Shown here: piece by piece, positions 60,054 to 64,000 of the stretch
How the letters are laid out: each line of letters opens with the position of its first letter
Position numbering within the stretch: the stretch's first letter is position 1
NCBI GenBank assembly: GCA_015680685.1
Contig: MNCI01004747.1
Location: forward strand, 1-64,000
Direction: 5' to 3'
Length of the DNA: 64,000 bases
Origin: Gnetum montanum
Lineage: Eukaryota > Streptophyta > Gnetopsida > Gnetales > Gnetaceae
Translations under genes and position numbers: made by a program
The notes under the pieces: generated by a model
Told to the model about the DNA's origin: nothing
The model's input: the letters and a program-made list of their open reading frames with translations, nothing else
Databases searched by the model: none

Positions 60054-61225
60054 ATGTTTGCTCCTAATCGACCAGCTACCTGTTATTTTACATTAAGAAA
60101 ACAACGAGCTTTATGTTTTCCAAGTTCTATTCCTAGAAGAACTCGGACTAGGATGATAGCCAATCAACCCTCAGCTTCCTTGGTGAGCAACCCCTTTAAC
60201 TTCATTAACTATCATGACTTTCCGAAATCCCTCCAGAACATAAACTTATTCTACAACCCCACAATCCATACTAATGATGCCTGCTAACATATATAATGTT
60301 TTGAAACCTTACTAGGGATCCATAACATTGTATAAAATAACATAGCATATAGGGTATTTGTGACAAATTTTAGGAGCAAAGCCACCAAATGGTTTTTGAT
60401 GCTCTCTAATGCCTCCATTGGCTTATGGTAGGAATTCAAAAATAAGTTCTTGCTCCAATTTGATAAGTTTATTAGCCTGGCCATAGCATCAAGCAATTTC
60501 ACAAGTTTGAGGAAAATAGCTAAAGAAAATGTTTAGGATTACAACCTAAGATTCCTTCACCAACTTGCCTATGTACCAAATGAAATGCGTTTGCAAGCTG
60601 ATCGCATCCTCAATTTTTACTTGTCCACCATTAATCCATTCTTTTCCTATGCCATCAAATTTGATCCCAACATAATGGAAATACAAGGAGTGATGGCTAA
60701 AGTTGTGGAGTTAGAAAAAATTACCCTCATGAACAACATCCAAACCCAATTTGGGATGATAAGCGCTAGTAATCCTATGCAATCTAATTCTCTACCCCTA
60801 CCAACTTTCCCAATGACTGACACTATGTTCCAAACTCCTTCCTCCTTTCAACTGACTCAACCTTCAAACAATTACTTTCAAGGTTCCACATCTTCTTCAT
60901 TTCTACCATCTAACACTAGTTTAAATGATGACCAATCAAAGGCCTTAATTCAATCCATCATAAACCCAAACGAGATATTTAATCTTGTTGAACCCCCCAA
61001 CTCAAACTCAAAACCAAATGACCTAGATATTAACTTCACTTTAAAAACTCTCAAATAAAGTAGTTGAACTAAAGTAGAATAAAAAAAAGGGTCCTATACA
61101 ATTTAAAAAGTCAAATACATCAATCAATGACGATTATTGTCATCTTTATAGCATGAGGCAACATTTTGAGAAGACTTGTTCCAAATTTTTAGCATTACAT
61201 GGTGATAATACCCAAGGTTAACAAA
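60054..61225 (+). pseudogene. Ty3/gypsy-type gag remnant
   Basis: After an N-terminal region (ANQPSASLVSNPFNF) the core reads FKNKFLLQFDKF, SLRKIAKEN, then MRLQADRILNFYLSTINPFF (60585 on), like a retrotransposon gag domain. A Pro/Ser/Asn-rich tail (to 61058) and a decayed Cys/His segment (61130-61190) follow. It is not closely related to the Athila-like gags in this window. Confidence 0.6.
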
Positions 61226-61472
61226 ATAGGAAAACCCCTATTATGGTCCTTAATGTACCTCATGAGGTAGAAAATAAAGAGGTTTCCTCATTAGAACAAG
61301 TTATGGTTGTTGGCACATTTTGGCCATTTCATAGAACAGGATTAGGTGATTCAGAGTATTACTATAAAGCAGGCTTTCATTTTCACTATGAGCTGAAAAG
61401 ACCATCGTTTTTCTTGTCATAGAAGGCTAAAGATTCCCAAAGCCCACTCTAAAATATATTTAATGTGTTCTA
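61226..61472. other. Unassigned
   Basis: A possible decayed protease start (MVLNVPHEVENKEVS near 61243) follows the gag. Weak. Confidence 0.3.
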
Positions 61473-61780
61473 ATGGAAGGAGTAGCTTTAGAAATAACCT
61501 GTAATGATAAATACTTCCAAGAAATCAGAAGGATAGAAAATGTAGCTTCTCAATGGGATGTTCATGCAAGAAAGGTAGTTGATGATGATGGAGCATTGGA
61601 ACTGGATGGTGTTTTCAAATTAATATCTAATGGGGAAAGATTACCTATAGATGTTGGTAAGGAACTAGAGGATCTCAAGGTGTGCAATGTTCTTTACTGC
61701 ATTTGTAGAAAACCATGTAATAAACAAAGAGCAATGGCAATGAGAGAAGGAATGTTTGTTGAGTTGTGGGTGAGGGTTCT
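61473..61780 (+). pseudogene. Gene fragment resembling a KDM5/JARID1-type histone demethylase
   Basis: The frame reads W-VHARKVVDDDGALELDG, ISNGERLPIDV, LEDLKVCNVLYCICRKPCNK. This fits the end of the PLU-1-like region followed by the start of a PHD finger (YCICRKP) in plant KDM5-like proteins such as JMJ17. The PHD finger breaks off after four or five residues, and the frame continues into unrelated hydrophobic sequence. A captured or decayed fragment, not a gene. Confidence 0.5.
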
Positions 61781-62460
61781 TTTTCTAATTGTTGTTGTTG
61801 TTACTAGTGTTGCTGTATCAGTGAGATTCTCAGCTACTACCTCCATCCAAGCGTTTGATGAGAATTTTTCTATTCTGTTTGTCCATGATCACTTCTGGTT
61901 GAGGGTGAAACAGGCTTCTCCAAAGACCAAGGCGTTGCTTTTCTAAAAACGTATGTTACCGCCTCCCAAACAGTAGGAACTTGATACTTTATGAACATCC
62001 TTATTGCATCCCATACGAAGAGCCTGACATGACCCAGAAGCAATTATTATATCTTCGAATTCGTGAATCCATAAACCACATGGATTTATCCAATGACTCC
62101 ATCTTACACATTGGTTAGTTGAATCACACAACGAATTGGTTCCGAAAATTGCAACCTCTCCATGAAGGAAGTCTCGTATGTTACCACGTGCAAGCTACTC
62201 AGGGGTGGGCTTTCCTATGGTAGTCCCGTCGCAACTCTTCATTATTGTTTGACCTCTTTCAGGTAGAGGCGGGGGCAAGCAGTAGCTCTAGCGGCAATGT
62301 GGAAGTAAGAATTTGGCATCTCAAGCTCGATGAAAAATCAAGTTTAGAATTTTAGACCAAGAATAGCAACAGAATTTGGTAGGTTTTTCAAGCGAGGCAG
62401 ATTGTATTGATGCAATTCTACATTTGGGTGGTAGGATCCCTGCACCTATACCATGCACTG
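61781..62460. other. Unassigned, possible P450 N-terminal debris
   Basis: No convincing similarity. Given the P450 pieces downstream, it may hold decayed P450 sequence, but I cannot align it. Confidence 0.3.
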
Positions 62461-62890
62461 TTTCAAGTCCATTATGTTAGACTTGTACGACGCAATAGAT
62501 TCATCCATAGTAACACTGGAATGGGCCATGAGCAAGATTGTTAGAAACGCTTCCACCATGGCTAGGCTCGGACAAGAAAATGGATCAGTGATTGTCCAAG
62601 TAGGAGGCACTATAGACGAGAGCTGAACAGGAGAAGATGAAGTACCTGTACTATGTCATCAAAGAAACTCTGTGTCTACACTCACGTATTTTTAAAGAAG
62701 TCATGGAATCTGTGACCATGGATGGATTCTACATACCCAAAAAAGACAGAATAATTTTCAATCTTTAGGTAACAAGGAGAGGAGATTGCTCCATTTACGT
62801 TAGATTCAAAACGAAATTATATTTCTAGTGGATTGTGGCACTGCACAGGGACGACAAATGGCCTAGTTTCGGTAATGCTCTTTCTCTCAA
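62461..62890 (+). pseudogene. Cytochrome P450 fragment, I-helix to K-helix region
   Basis: MLDLYDAIDSSIVTLEWAMS and KIVRN (from about 62477) fit the I-helix end. KYLYYVIKETLCLHSRIF (near 62640) is the K-helix, with the ExxR Arg replaced by Cys. GFYIPKKDRIIFNL and later VALHRDDKWPSFGNAL are the next conserved segments. Stops and frameshifts lie between them. Confidence 0.7.
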
Positions 62891-63200
62891 CCTTATCTGG
62901 CGTCTCAGGCCCAGACTTAGCCTCAGGCTCCGATGCTGATGGCCTCTAATGGCCTTATGGGCGTTACTATTGCTAAGCCTCATGTCATTGCCCCTTCTGC
63001 CGGTTATCAGGCTTCTTTTGCAAATTCTAACCAACAATTTTTGAGTATTGGGCCATCCAAGAAGCTGCAACTGCCTCCGTCGCAGCCGCAACACGACCTT
63101 GATGTTGATCCAAATTTCAAATCAGTAACATCGGCAGCAACTTTGAAGATGATGAATTAAAATCTGCTCGTCAAAAAAAAGCACAAGAATGATCAAAGAG
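62891..63200. other. Unrecognised sequence between the P450 fragments
   Basis: A GC-richer stretch interrupts the P450 order. A plus-strand frame to 63160 is Gln/Pro/Ser-rich (QLPPSQPQHDLDVDP). Its origin is not recognised; it could be a further captured gene fragment. Confidence 0.35.
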
Positions 63201-63494
63201 CTACACGAAGAAGACTTGGATGAGGCACTTAGCTTGATCAATATCGGCATTTTCTGTAACTTAAAGCAAGAGTGTATGGCAGAGTCACATGTATTCATAT
63301 GGAAGAAAAGGAATTAGTTACAAATAGGCCATGGAAAAAGCCATTGCTTAGGATTATACGTAGTTAACCGATTTTCCAACATGAGCGCGCTTGTACGAAC
63401 GGTGGCTAGACTCACCAATGGAGTCTTCATGCTGAACTTGGATTACGACGACCACTACACAAACTACATAACGGCAAGAAATGCTATGTGTTGA
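63201..63494 (+). pseudogene. Cytochrome P450 fragment, heme-binding end
   Basis: IGHGKSHCLGLYVVN (63324 on) matches the heme-ligand loop FxxGxRxCxG with Cys encoded at 63345-63347 and the Arg replaced by Ser. VARLTNGVFMLNLDYDDHYT and a stop (TGA ending 63494) follow, as at a P450 C-terminus. Confidence 0.65.
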
Positions 63495-64000
63495 CACTAT
63501 AAAGTATATACTATATACATGATTAAACTATAATTAAATTATATACTATCTACATGACGTGACACTCGCTTTGTGTTGAAAACGTGAGAGCGCAACTCCA
63601 TTTATGCATTCGGTTATTCACACTTACATATATATTTATATATCAACCTATCCATGTATGCGTCAACTCCATGGTTACTATCTCTATTACTATGATTTAA
63701 ATAATAATAAAATATGTTATGATTTAAAAAAGAAAAAAAGGTTATGGGGCAACTGTTCTAAGTCCTATATGAATTGAACACTTGATCATGCTAGTTGCAA
63801 CTACAAGATATTCATCACCTATAAATATTTAACCTTATGGTGAATATGGCCACTAGATACTTGGTTTCATTTTAAATTTCTTATAAATGTTGTAATTTCA
63901 TGACAATTGTAGCCTCTGAATTAAAATGGTGGTTATAGTCACTACAAAGGCCACTTGTCAACTACAACTTTTTTATCTCCATGGTGACCACTTGGCAACT
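63495..64000. other. Unassigned AT-rich DNA
   Basis: A near-direct repeat 'tatatactat(a/c)tacatga' occurs at about 63507 and 63540. Nothing else recognised. Confidence 0.4.

Overview
The window is plant nuclear DNA from a large, repeat-choked genome. It is AT-rich and mostly built of old, nested LTR retrotransposons riddled with stop codons. A gene-bearing interval (about 45.5-55.5 kb) holds a DYW-type PPR gene, a VQ-motif gene and a candidate three-exon small gene. Low gene density, slowly decaying nested elements and single-N or N-run gaps suggest a gymnosperm-like draft assembly. The species is inference and is not fixed by any sequence here.

Layout. 1-5264: 3' half of an Athila-like Ty3/gypsy element (E1: spacer, ORF3, polypurine tract, 3' LTR). 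5357-19117: a fold-back element (E2) bounded by LTRs in direct orientation and a 5-bp duplication GTTAC; inside, a minus-strand arm (gag to spacer) faces a plus-strand arm, with a 128-N gap near the right end. 19118-22018: older repeat debris, including the gag remnant of a minus-strand element (R2). 22019-22834 plus 44338-44406: the R2 LTR, split by the next element. 22835-44337: E3, a near-complete old element (LTR, PBS, gag, protease, RT, RNase H, integrase, spacer, ORF3, PPT, LTR). 27826-36180: E4, inserted in the E3 RT gene with target duplication ACCAC; it has LTRs, PBS, gag, spacer and ORF3 but no pol.

From 44.4 to 55.5 kb the composition changes. PPR-DYW gene (45936-48287, plus), a decayed L1-type LINE (about 48.8-51.5 kb, minus), the VQ gene (52263-52805, minus) and a candidate three-exon small secreted protein gene (54671-55461, minus). 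Copies of a putative tRNA-derived SINE lie between them. From 56.5 kb on there is a truncated Ty1/copia element, the tail of another Athila-like element (E5), a gypsy gag remnant, and a mosaic of gene fragments (KDM5/JARID1-like and cytochrome P450).

How it fits together. The Athila-like elements share a LTR format (TGATGA...TCATCA), a primer site matching plant tRNA-Asp, a long INT-to-ORF3 spacer with a conserved block, and a coiled-coil ORF3 in the envelope-like position. Their U3 regions carry family-specific arrays of short palindromes (GATATC-type or TTGACG/GTCGAC-type). No element is intact; the PPR and VQ genes are the only clearly functional-looking genes. The PPR protein would act in organelle RNA editing and the VQ protein in the nucleus as a WRKY partner.
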